This document shows, in pieces, positions 57,286 to 64,000 of a stretch of 64,000 nucleotides of DNA. The stretch's first letter is position 1. The number at the start of each line of letters is the position of its first letter. This DNA is from Algorimicrobium hallyeonense (GTDB lineage Bacteria; Bacteroidota; Bacteroidia; Flavobacteriales; Flavobacteriaceae): NCBI RefSeq assembly GCF_042657385.1, contig NZ_JBHSLA010000001.1, positions 868,001 to 932,000 on the forward strand. Direction: 5' to 3'. Under the pieces are notes generated by a model that saw only the letters and a list, made by a program, of their open reading frames with translations, had not been told where the DNA came from and did no database searches. A program made the translations under genes and the position numbers.

Positions 57286-57417
57286 CTAAAAAAAGCAAAC
57301 AAGAATATTTAGCGATATAACAATAACGACTAGGACGATAATCCCGAAAATGAAAAATTTACTCATGTTTGAATTTTGCATGATTTCAAGGTTGTTTGGT
57401 AGATTGGAATGTTCCAT
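57286..57417 (-). CDS. 43-residue single-span membrane peptide
   Basis: ATG at 57417 opens 43 codons to TAG at 57286-57288. Residues 1-17 are polar (MEHSNLPNNLEIMQNSN); residues 18-43 are a basic start (MSK) and one hydrophobic span (FFIFGIIVLVVIVISLNILVCFF). This is the size and shape of regulatory membrane peptides and small toxins. It is the only coding region in the transcript from the first palindrome promoter (start about 57480). Met18 (57366) is an alternative start. Family unknown. Confidence 0.6.
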   Translation of the reverse strand: MEHSNLPNNLEIMQNSNMSKFFIFGIIVLVVIVISLNILVCFF

Positions 57418-57479
57418 TTTATTTGTTTTTAAAGAAGAAATAATCTAAAAATAGAAAACTCCACATCTTTGATTAATAG

Positions 57480-57534
57480 CATGATAAAGGTAAGACTAAA
57501 GAATCATTTAAGAAATACGTAGAACTACGTATTT
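57480..57534 (-). promoter_or_regulatory. Palindrome promoter 1, drives the 43-aa membrane peptide
   Basis: The operator palindrome (57513-57534) contains inverted heptamers TACGTAG and CTACGTA with 2 bp (AA) between. After exactly 20 bp comes the -7-like box TACCTTTA (57492-57485), then TCAT, then GCTATTA, predicted to begin the RNA at 57480. The palindrome centre is 43.5 bp upstream of that base, a position typical of an activator. Confidence 0.75.
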
Positions 57535-57556
57535 TTTGATTTTTTACATTAGAATC

Positions 57557-57627
57557 CAAAAAAAAGGGCTTTTAATCAGATGATTAAAAGCCCTCTATTA
57601 AATCCCCTCAAATAACTAACTAATAGC
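57557..57627 (-). ncRNA. Small RNA from palindrome promoter 2
   Basis: Predicted start at 57627 (GCTATTA after the box), end at the U8 tract 57565-57558. The 3' half is a perfect 14-bp terminator stem, AGGGCTTTTAATCA against TGATTAAAAGCCCT (57565-57594 on plus coordinates), with a two-base separation. Length is about 70 nt. There is no ATG in the 5' part, so it is non-coding; its single-stranded 5' portion contains GAGGGGAUU, which could contact mRNAs. Confidence 0.65.
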
Positions 57628-57681
57628 ATGGTAAAGGTATGTTACATAAACCATATAAAAAATACGTAGTTCTACGTATTT
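57627..57681 (-). promoter_or_regulatory. Palindrome promoter 2, drives a small RNA
   Basis: The palindrome (57660-57681) has the same heptamers with TT between, 20 bp to the box TACCTTTA (57639-57632), then CCAT and GCTATTA from 57627. Spacing is identical to promoters 1 and 3. Confidence 0.75.
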
Positions 57682-57704
57682 TTGCTGCTTTTCATTTATA
57701 GCGC

Positions 57705-57787
57705 AAAAAAAAGACCTTAAAGGTAAAACCTTTAAAGCCTTTTGATATTCAACCTGTTACTGTAAAACAAGGTCTCCGATTAATAGC
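57705..57787 (-). ncRNA. Small RNA from palindrome promoter 3
   Basis: Predicted start 57787, end at the U8 tract 57712-57705, about 83 nt with no ATG. The terminator stem pairs AAAAGGCTTTAAAGG with CCTTTAAGGTCTTTT (minus strand) over 15 bp. Two positions are G-U pairs in the minus-strand RNA but would be A-C mismatches on the plus strand, so the structure itself fixes the strand. Confidence 0.65.
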
Positions 57788-57841
57788 ACTGTAAATATAC
57801 GCCATCCTTCTGTGTTGTGAAATACGTAGTTCTACGTATTT
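57787..57841 (-). promoter_or_regulatory. Palindrome promoter 3, drives a small RNA
   Basis: The palindrome (57820-57841) has the heptamers with TT between, 20 bp to the box TATATTTA (57799-57792), then CAGT and GCTATTA from 57787. It starts 4 bases after the response regulator stop codon, on the same strand. Confidence 0.75.
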
Positions 57842-57844
57842 TTA

Positions 57845-58483
57845 TTAGGACTCTAAAAACTGTTCGTTTTCTTTAGCAAATAGAGAAAGACTATTGTGCT
57901 TGGATTCCAGGTTTAGTTTTTTAATAATATTACTCTTGTGTTTTTCTATAGTTCTACCAGATACAGATAGGGCATTGCCAATTTCATTAGCCGTTTTGTT
58001 TTGAGCTATTAACGATAACACCTTAATCTCTGTTTTTGTTAATTCGCTTAAGGAATGCGGTCGTTGGGTGTTAGTTTGTGAATTCAAATATTGAGCAATT
58101 TCTGCACTAAAATAGGGTTTGTTATTGGTTACGCTTTCAATACAAAGCTCAATTTCTTCAATGGCAAATTCTTTTAAAATATATCCAAAAATGTTTAATT
58201 CTTGAGCTTTATCATACAACTCTTCACCTTTATCAAAGGTTATTAAAATAATTTTAGTCTTAATCCCATTTTTTAAACACTCTTCCGCTACCTCCAGCCC
58301 CGTTAAAAAAGGCATCCTGATATCTAGAATAGCAATGTTTGGTTTGTGTTTAACAATTAAATTATAGGCTTCTTTACCATCCTTCCCACTACCCAAAATA
58401 TTATAACCCTTGGACTTCAAAAAATCATGAAGCCCACGTAACATGAGTGGGTGATCGTCCGCTATAATAATTGAAGATTGCAT
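57845..58483 (-). CDS. NarL/FixJ (LuxR-type) response regulator, no kinase nearby
   Basis: A 212-residue regulator. The receiver domain (1-120) has Asp9-Asp10, phospho-acceptor Asp54 in ILDIRMP, Thr near 82 and the conserved Lys in YILKEF near 105. The C-terminal LuxR helix-turn-helix is LTKTEIKVLSLIAQNKTANEIGNALSVSGRTIEKHKSNII (about 150-190). No histidine kinase lies in the neighbourhood. It is downstream of a TPR-CHAT and an aspartic protease gene (64-bp gap) and immediately upstream of three 7-2-7 palindromes, the geometry this family binds. Confidence 0.92.
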   Translation of the reverse strand: MQSSIIIADDHPLMLRGLHDFLKSKGYNILGSGKDGKEAYNLIVKHKPNIAILDIRMPFLTGLEVAEECLKNGIKTKIILITFDKGEELYDKAQELNIFGYILKEFAIEEIELCIESVTNNKPYFSAEIAQYLNSQTNTQRPHSLSELTKTEIKVLSLIAQNKTANEIGNALSVSGRTIEKHKSNIIKKLNLESKHNSLSLFAKENEQFLES

Positions 58484-58547
58484 GTGGTGGTTAGTTAATA
58501 GGTCTTTAGGATAAAGATAAGTAAATTTAAGATGTTGAAGTTTTATC

Positions 58548-59003
58548 TTACAGTTTTAAATATAAATATTTCTTTTCATAATCAATTATGCCTTTTCCTT
58601 TCTTTAAAATATCAGCACCTATAATACCATCCACTGGTTGCGCATTATGATTGATTAATGCCGTGTTTACATGGGTTAGATTAAACAAAATTAGCGGAAC
58701 CTTATCTTGTTTCCATTGGCCAATTTTAATTTGATTTTTTTTCGAAATCTGCGTCAACATATCAATGGCACCAGCTCCTGCAGCCTTGACTTCAGAATCA
58801 ATAACCTTTAGCTTAAAGGTTTCAATAGCTTCAAAACCCACACAAGAACTAGAAGCGCCAGTATCTAATATAAAATTACCTTTTATACCGTTGATAGTCG
58901 ATTTGATTTCAAAGTGATTGGTTTTGGTTAACTTTAATTTTATTTTGGTGTAGCCTTTTTCTAAAAGAAAGTCTTTAAGACTGGTTTCTGGTTTTTCGCT
59001 CAT
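58548..59003 (-). CDS. Retropepsin-like aspartic protease (clan AA)
   Basis: A 151-residue protein with one aspartic protease lobe: catalytic Asp47 in FILDTGASSSCVG and the C-terminal hydrophobic-hydrophobic-Gly motif in VDGIIGADILKKG. Like retropepsins it should act as a dimer. There is no signal peptide. Its first 29 bases overlap the end of the CHAT gene, which indicates translational coupling and a shared process. Substrate unknown; the membrane-anchored CHAT protein's cytoplasmic tail is one candidate. Confidence 0.87.
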   Translation of the reverse strand: MSEKPETSLKDFLLEKGYTKIKLKLTKTNHFEIKSTINGIKGNFILDTGASSSCVGFEAIETFKLKVIDSEVKAAGAGAIDMLTQISKKNQIKIGQWKQDKVPLILFNLTHVNTALINHNAQPVDGIIGADILKKGKGIIDYEKKYLYLKL

Positions 59004-61617
59004 TCGTTTTTCCTTTTCTGATTACCAAAAATACAATAATTAAAAACGCTAAAATGCCAAGGATGTAATAAACTGTTTGGTCTTGTGCTGTTGGTGCTAC
59101 AACGTTACCGTAATATACAAAGGCACTCCAATAATAAGGCGATTTTTTAATGTTACTAATTGAATCATCATGTAAATACATTAATTTGGATTGCCTATTA
59201 GCGGTAAAGACAGCGTTTGTTTCTTGAAGTGATTTGTAAAAAAATGACATTAATGTAGCTGTGGAAGCATCGTTAATTTGCCATAATGAATACAACACAT
59301 TTTTAGCTCCTGCATATTGAAAACCTCTGGCAATACTCATGGCGCCTTCACCCTTTTGAAGTTTGCCAATTCCTGTTTCACAAGCGCTTAAAACCACTAA
59401 ATCTGGACGTATATTTAAACTGTACAATTCATTTAGTAGCATAGGCTCATCAGAAAAAGCTAAACTTGCTGGATTGCTAAAATCGCCACCAGTAGCATGT
59501 GTCGATAAATGTAAGATACTATATTTTGAAGCATCATCCATAAAACGCTGTTTAGTAGCTTGTGTATGCATATAAAGCGAAGCATGCGTTTCCTTTTTTA
59601 TGGCTTCCGCTTCCTGGATGGAATACGTGAGCGGTTGATTTGTGTTTTCAAAAACCGGAAAAATGCCCAGTAAACTCGTGTTTTTAGAAGTTTTTTTTGG
59701 TTGTAGATAAAATGCCAAACTAGAATTATAAACAACCGCTTGTTGCGTTACAATAAATGGCATATCCTTAAAACTATTCGTTTCCATTTGCTCTGTTAGT
59801 AAAGCTTCAAAAGGGATAAAATTGAGGATGCCATCTGGAATAATGATGAGGTTTTTAGAAGGTGATATTTCACTTAAATTAAGCTGCTTGTATAAGGTGT
59901 GTGCTTGGTTGGTAAATGCCTTAATATTATTGTTAATAAAAGAAGGGTCATCAAATAAATGAATAAAGCTTGTTATGCTACTCGTATAGGTTTCTGTTAT
60001 AGGCGTTTTAATAAAAGCGGTATTTTCTTCGGAAAAGATAAAGTGATATACCGCACGTTGGCCATAAAAATATAGGATAAGGTTGGCATCATCCTGTTGT
60101 AATTGTTTATGAATCTCCGAACTGGAAACCCGATTTTCAATTTGTGGATACCGATCTGCAATTGTTTTTTGAAGTCTTTTTAGTTGGACACTAATATCTA
60201 AAAGCTGGGTGTTTAGGCTATCATTTTTAATAGCTTGGTAACCCAATTGTTTTTTAATCATGATAGTAGTTAATTCTTCTTGTTCCCGTAAAAGAGCTTG
60301 TTCTTTAAGAAGTAATGAATCGGTTGGATGTTCTTCTAAAAGTGTTTTCTTCTGAAACATATCTTTTAAAACCGAAGCTTTTTGCATTTCTGAATATTGC
60401 AAGGCGCGCTCAAAAACGGTTGGATCAGATGATTTTTGATAAATTTTATAAAGTAACTCCAAACAATTCTCACTGCGTTTGCGGTTGGCAGATTGATTCG
60501 CAATTTTAGATTCTTGAGATGTTACATTTGAAGTAAGTAAACGCGAAACGTAAAAACTTAAATCATAATACTGAAGCGCTTTTTTTGAATCCGATTGAAG
60601 TCTAGCTAACAAATCGAAAATATCTATAAAGGTGTTTTCTGGGTATAAAGTTGTTTTGGCAGGAATAGCCTTACGTTCCAAATTTGGGAGTAAGGTATGT
60701 AAGGCTACTTGTAATTGTTGATTTGCTTGTTCAAAATCGCTTAATAAATAGTGTAATTGCCCTTTTTCTAAACGGTTTTTAGCTATTTCCCTCAAAGTAA
60801 GCGAATCCCGTTTTTGATATATTGTGGAAAGATTTAAATGTTTTAAAGCCGACTCATAATCACCTTTTTTTAAAGCTAATTCATAGGCCAAACGATTGGT
60901 ATTGTACAGCCCATCGTGCTTTGAAAATATCACATCATTATCCAAATTATAATTGGAAGTGCCAGTTATAGCTATGGAACTGGAAGCTTTTAAAGTATTC
61001 AGTTTATTTTTTTGCGTTTCTGATATGTTAGGAATACTAGCTGTTTTTTTAATCAAATTTAAAACGGATTCATGCATGCCTCGCGTTTGGTATAACACCG
61101 AAAGATTAATAATGCCCGAAATATAATGTGTGTTATTTTTGCTTTTTTCTGCCAAAGCAACATATTGCTTAATGGTATTTTCTGCATTGGTGTAATTGTT
61201 TGTTTTGGTATATAAATTACCCAATGGTTTTAAGCAGTACTCTGTAATATCATAATCAGAAATGGTGTAAAGTTGATTTTTATTATAGCGTGTTCTTGCT
61301 GCTTCGTAATTTAATATAGCATCTGGTAGTTGGTTGTTTTCGTTTAAATAATAGGCTTTATTGCAAAGTAGAAATACATAGGCCAATTCCTCATTTTTTG
61401 AAGATATCTGATTTTTGAAAGTGGTTTCTTTCGTACTTAAAACTTGAAAAGTTTGTTCGTTTTTATTAGCAATAAATGTTTCAGTTGCCGAATAAATGGC
61501 ATCCTCTAAACTTTGGGCTTGTACCTGAACTTGAAACCATAAAAACACAGCAAAAATCCAAAATTTTGGAATTGCAAACGGCTGCTTGTTTTTGAAATTT
61601 TGCAAATACTGAAACAT
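58975..61617 (-). CDS. Periplasmic TPR-CHAT domain protein, membrane anchored
   Basis: An 880-residue protein of the same plan as the CHAT protein at 13.5 kb. A signal segment (about 17-36, ending QVQAQ) is followed by TPR-like helices to about residue 420, a coiled-coil near 430-500 and a CHAT domain at about 560-840. The catalytic pair is His707 (LHLSTH) and Cys746 (LSACETG). A C-terminal span (YYILGILAFLIIVFLVI) and a basic tail follow. It is a probable cysteine peptidase facing the periplasm, between a PKD/outer membrane protein gene and an aspartic protease gene. Confidence 0.9.
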   Translation of the reverse strand: MFQYLQNFKNKQPFAIPKFWIFAVFLWFQVQVQAQSLEDAIYSATETFIANKNEQTFQVLSTKETTFKNQISSKNEELAYVFLLCNKAYYLNENNQLPDAILNYEAARTRYNKNQLYTISDYDITEYCLKPLGNLYTKTNNYTNAENTIKQYVALAEKSKNNTHYISGIINLSVLYQTRGMHESVLNLIKKTASIPNISETQKNKLNTLKASSSIAITGTSNYNLDNDVIFSKHDGLYNTNRLAYELALKKGDYESALKHLNLSTIYQKRDSLTLREIAKNRLEKGQLHYLLSDFEQANQQLQVALHTLLPNLERKAIPAKTTLYPENTFIDIFDLLARLQSDSKKALQYYDLSFYVSRLLTSNVTSQESKIANQSANRKRSENCLELLYKIYQKSSDPTVFERALQYSEMQKASVLKDMFQKKTLLEEHPTDSLLLKEQALLREQEELTTIMIKKQLGYQAIKNDSLNTQLLDISVQLKRLQKTIADRYPQIENRVSSSEIHKQLQQDDANLILYFYGQRAVYHFIFSEENTAFIKTPITETYTSSITSFIHLFDDPSFINNNIKAFTNQAHTLYKQLNLSEISPSKNLIIIPDGILNFIPFEALLTEQMETNSFKDMPFIVTQQAVVYNSSLAFYLQPKKTSKNTSLLGIFPVFENTNQPLTYSIQEAEAIKKETHASLYMHTQATKQRFMDDASKYSILHLSTHATGGDFSNPASLAFSDEPMLLNELYSLNIRPDLVVLSACETGIGKLQKGEGAMSIARGFQYAGAKNVLYSLWQINDASTATLMSFFYKSLQETNAVFTANRQSKLMYLHDDSISNIKKSPYYWSAFVYYGNVVAPTAQDQTVYYILGILAFLIIVFLVIRKGKTNERKTRNQS

Positions 61618-61644
61618 TAATTCTAATAGATTCTTGAATGATTT

Positions 61645-63603
61645 TTAAAACTTCCAGATGGCGTATAATTGTAAATAGTTGAAATCGTCTTTGAAATTAA
61701 TAACATATCGTGCGCCAATACTAGGGCCAATTCGGGCAAATCCCGCAGTAACATCTAACAACAAGCCTGCTTTAAAATTGGTAAAGGAATTGGATTCCTT
61801 GTTGGAAGTTGAGAAACTATTAATAACAAAATCATCTGTTCTACCTTCAAATTGTTCTACTAAAATGGCTTCAGTTTCTTTTTCGCTGATAGATAACATT
61901 CCCTGTAAACCAGCACCAATTCCAATATAATTATTAATGTTGTAACGCATTAATACAGGGATCTCCCAGTCTATGTTTTGATAACTTGCGTTGGTAGTAG
62001 TACGTTCTAAAAACTCAAATCCTTGAGCCTCTCTAACAAATTGTTCGGAAATATGGGTTTCGGCATCGTAGCTATGAAAACTGTTTAATAACTCCACTTG
62101 CCAATACCAGCGATACGATTTATATGGTGAAATGGTAGCACCCACAAAATAACTTTCAGAGTTTTTTAAATCAGAAAACGAATTATATCCAGCTTTGGCG
62201 CCAATGGAAATGCCAGGAACAAATCTGGTGGTAGAATAATTAGTTATAATCGGATCGTTTTTATCAAAGATAATAGCTGTTTTACTCTTGGTTTTTTGTT
62301 TGTGAAAATCTTTAGCAAACTTGATATTGTATTTTACAAATCCTTTGGTAGAATCATATTCCTTCACGTTTTTTTGTTCACTTCCTGGTAGATATATATT
62401 CTTAAAAGTAAAGATTGCTTGCGTATCTGTAAACGTTGTATCTAAACAACTGTAGCGTACTTCTATGTTTTTAGGGCAAATTTTACATTTTGGATACATA
62501 TCGGTAACTTCAATGGTAGATTTATCTAACATATCTGGAATATCTGTTTCCAAGCGGATGGTTCTGGCTGGACCTTCGCCATTATTCTGAAATTTTATTT
62601 TATACTTTAAGGTTTTAAAACGGACTAAACGGTAATTCATAAAGGTGCCATTACTCGCCATTTTGTTAGGGTCATGAGATGTTACAATTTCCATTTCCAT
62701 GTCTTTCACTTTATGATTGTCATAATTAGAGTCTGGGACATACACACCGCGAATAGAAATTATGGCGCTCGTATCCTTCAACATTTCAGGCGGTGTTCTT
62801 AAGGTGAAAAAAACATTGCGTTCCTCATTAGGTTCCATATCATTAAACGCCAATTGCTGTGAATTTCTATAATAAGATTTGCTTTCTTCCAACGTTAGAG
62901 GTAAGTTGGTTTTAATAGTAGAATCTTGTGGTTTGGCTTTGAGGTGAAACAATCCATTTTCTGCTGAAGCCATTAAGGTTTGATCGGCATCATCCACTGT
63001 ATTTGTAAAAGCAAATTCAGGAGTAATGAGTTGCTTTTCATTATGATAGGTTCGGGTTTCTAATAATTCAAAATTATCGGTTTTATACGCTTTTTCATTA
63101 TAAAATAAATAGAGTTTCCCATTAGTCTTATAATTTAGGTAGTTTTTATAACGCATAATTACCACCATATTTTCATTTGGCATAGGTTCTCTATTGCGCT
63201 CTAAAAGTAAATCCTCACTCATGGAGGCTTCATCTTGAAAATCGTTATTGGTTTGGGAAACTGTTATTTTTTTAGGTCGTGTGCTTGGTGGTTTTCCGGT
63301 GTCATAATGATTGGTTGCCCAAAGTTTTACCTCATAATCGCCAGGTTTTTTAAAGTTGTGTTTTGGGTTTTCTTCTTTGCTGTAAGTCCCATCATCAAAC
63401 TCCCAATAATAAGAATAGAACGCTTTTGGAGCTCCTGCAATTTGTTCTAAAATTGGTGTTTCTGGTGTAAATTGTACGGCGTTATTCTCTACACGATGCT
63501 TAATAGTTGCTACACGCAGAATACTATCTGGAGCTTGGATCTCTTGTGCAGAAAGCCAATGAAAACAACAGCTAAAAACGAAAAGTGTTAAACAGGTTCT
63601 CAT
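61645..63603 (-). CDS. PKD-domain protein with C-terminal outer membrane barrel-like region
   Basis: A 652-residue protein from Met 63603, which gives a proper signal peptide (MRTCLTLFVFSCCFHWLSAQ); an earlier Met at 63636 would fall in the terminator region. Residues 45-120 form a PKD domain (YYWEFDDGTYSKEENPKHNF, then GDYEVKLWATN). A central domain of unknown kind with DUF11-like features (YKIKFQNNGEGPARTIRLETDIPDML) follows, and the last ~190 residues read as outer membrane strands (GISIGAKAGYNSFSD to LYAIWKF). It is probably a surface sensor or scaffold for the CHAT protein, 27 bp downstream. Confidence 0.8.
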   Translation of the reverse strand: MRTCLTLFVFSCCFHWLSAQEIQAPDSILRVATIKHRVENNAVQFTPETPILEQIAGAPKAFYSYYWEFDDGTYSKEENPKHNFKKPGDYEVKLWATNHYDTGKPPSTRPKKITVSQTNNDFQDEASMSEDLLLERNREPMPNENMVVIMRYKNYLNYKTNGKLYLFYNEKAYKTDNFELLETRTYHNEKQLITPEFAFTNTVDDADQTLMASAENGLFHLKAKPQDSTIKTNLPLTLEESKSYYRNSQQLAFNDMEPNEERNVFFTLRTPPEMLKDTSAIISIRGVYVPDSNYDNHKVKDMEMEIVTSHDPNKMASNGTFMNYRLVRFKTLKYKIKFQNNGEGPARTIRLETDIPDMLDKSTIEVTDMYPKCKICPKNIEVRYSCLDTTFTDTQAIFTFKNIYLPGSEQKNVKEYDSTKGFVKYNIKFAKDFHKQKTKSKTAIIFDKNDPIITNYSTTRFVPGISIGAKAGYNSFSDLKNSESYFVGATISPYKSYRWYWQVELLNSFHSYDAETHISEQFVREAQGFEFLERTTTNASYQNIDWEIPVLMRYNINNYIGIGAGLQGMLSISEKETEAILVEQFEGRTDDFVINSFSTSNKESNSFTNFKAGLLLDVTAGFARIGPSIGARYVINFKDDFNYLQLYAIWKF

Positions 63604-63633
63604 AGTAAAATGGGTTAGGTACTTGCTAAAATA

Positions 63634-63664
63634 CAAAAAGCGATGGTCATTACAACCATCGCCT
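63634..63664 (-). terminator. Terminator between the edge gene and the PKD protein gene
   Basis: GCGATGGT (63640-63647) pairs with ACCATCGC (63655-63662). The A5 run at 63635-63639 reads as T5 on the minus strand. It shows that the PKD-CHAT block starts its own transcript. Confidence 0.8.
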
Positions 63665-63678
63665 TTCTCTAGGTTAAA

Positions 63679-64000
63679 TTAAGGCAAATCATTAATCATA
63701 GATATCAAATCGGCTTCACTAGCTATGGCAGTTTCCATCATAGAAAACGTAATAACTTGATTGGCTTCAATAGTATATGGTTTTATGGCATATCTCCAAG
63801 CGCCTTCGACTTCTGTTACAAATATAACGTGACACTCTAATCCAATTGGAATTTCACCGTAATGTTCACTAAACAATCCGTTTGCGTAGGTATCTAAAGC
63901 TGCTAGTCCTGGCCCTTCACCATCATAAGATAAATAAATGGCGCTATTTGAAAAGTTATAACCTATAGGTGCTTGCGCATAAATAGTTGTTTTTGGTCTA
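63679..64000 (-). CDS. C-terminal part of an unknown protein, 5' end outside window
   Basis: The frame is open from the window edge to TAA at 63679-63681 (about 106 residues). It reads APIGYNFSNSAIYLSYDG, then LECHVIFVTEVEGAWRYAIKPY, ending ISMINDLP. There are no clear motifs, and the family is not recognised. Confidence 0.6.
   Translation of the reverse strand, partial: RPKTTIYAQAPIGYNFSNSAIYLSYDGEGPGLAALDTYANGLFSEHYGEIPIGLECHVIFVTEVEGAWRYAIKPYTIEANQVITFSMMETAIASEADLISMINDLP

Noticed and set aside
57513..57841. Three regularly spaced repeats as a CRISPR-like array
   Set aside because: Spacing is 147 and 160 bp, each interval contains a promoter box and a terminator, and there are no cas genes.
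1..64000. tRNA, rRNA, transposase, integrase or prophage genes
   Set aside because: None was recognised on either strand by eye; a dedicated tRNA or IS search was not possible here.

Overview
The window is AT-rich chromosomal DNA that looks like a marine member of the Flavobacteriaceae (Bacteroidota). The evidence is: promoters of the Bacteroidota type (TAnnTTTG -7 boxes, TTTG -33 boxes), a SusC-like TonB-dependent receptor with a carboxypeptidase-regulatory-like N-domain, an M36 peptidase with a type IX secretion sorting tail, LytTR/LytS signalling with TPR sensor domains, few Shine-Dalgarno sites, and a trimethylamine monooxygenase typical of marine bacteria. I see no rRNA, tRNA, CRISPR array, IS element or prophage. 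Most of the window is core chromosome.

Layout: 1-1814 (-) an alanine/sodium symporter with an unusual N-terminal extension, cut by the window edge. 2069-6335 (+) two short-chain dehydrogenases (the first frameshifted in an A8 tract), an EamA exporter and trimethylamine monooxygenase. 6476-11780 (+) cardiolipin synthase, MscS channel, HupE-like protein, dCMP deaminase and a C-terminal processing protease. 11834-11896 a (CACTAAC)n tandem repeat, then (-) a small FAD oxidoreductase and a membrane peptide, and a (+) DUF3109 protein. 13529-17849 a periplasmic TPR-CHAT protease-like protein convergent with a sigma factor and TPR anti-sigma pair. 18327-21020 (-) a LytS-like kinase and LytTR regulator. 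21654-25299 (+) class I ribonucleotide reductase. 25568-32145 (-) phosphate transporter, surface lipoprotein and TonB receptor. 32331-39008 dGTPase, a 43-aa peptide, Dxs, M36 peptidase and TadA. 39005-44190 (-) a four-gene ClC operon and AspS. 44334-51006 (-) a tetR-tolC-adaptor-RND efflux operon. 51129-57203 polyprenyl synthase, a small conserved protein, an outer membrane protein and SucA/SucB. 57286-63603 (-) a PKD/outer membrane protein, a second TPR-CHAT protein, a retropepsin-like protease, an orphan NarL-type response regulator, and behind it an array of three identical-architecture promoters.

The most striking structure is 57264-57844. Three minus-strand promoters each carry the same perfect 7-2-7 palindrome (TACGTAG, 2 bp, CTACGTA), exactly 20 bp between the 22-bp palindrome and a TAnnTTTA box, 4 more bases, and an identical GCTATTA start. 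The palindrome centre is 43.5 bp from the predicted start in all three copies. Two of them drive short RNAs ending in strong U8 terminators. The third drives a 43-aa single-span membrane peptide. NarL/FixJ-family regulators bind 7-2-7 inverted heptamers, and the gene ending 4 bases from the third palindrome encodes such a regulator, so these are its likely targets. It sits in line with a CHAT protease and an aspartic protease, so the whole 57.2-63.6 kb block may be one envelope stress or proteolysis signalling system.

The other CHAT locus (13.5-17.8 kb) pairs a periplasmic TPR-CHAT protein with a sigma factor and a membrane anti-sigma-like protein whose TPR domain would face the CHAT domain. 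This suggests protease-controlled sigma release. Both CHAT proteins have signal peptides, C-terminal membrane anchors and intact His/Cys pairs.
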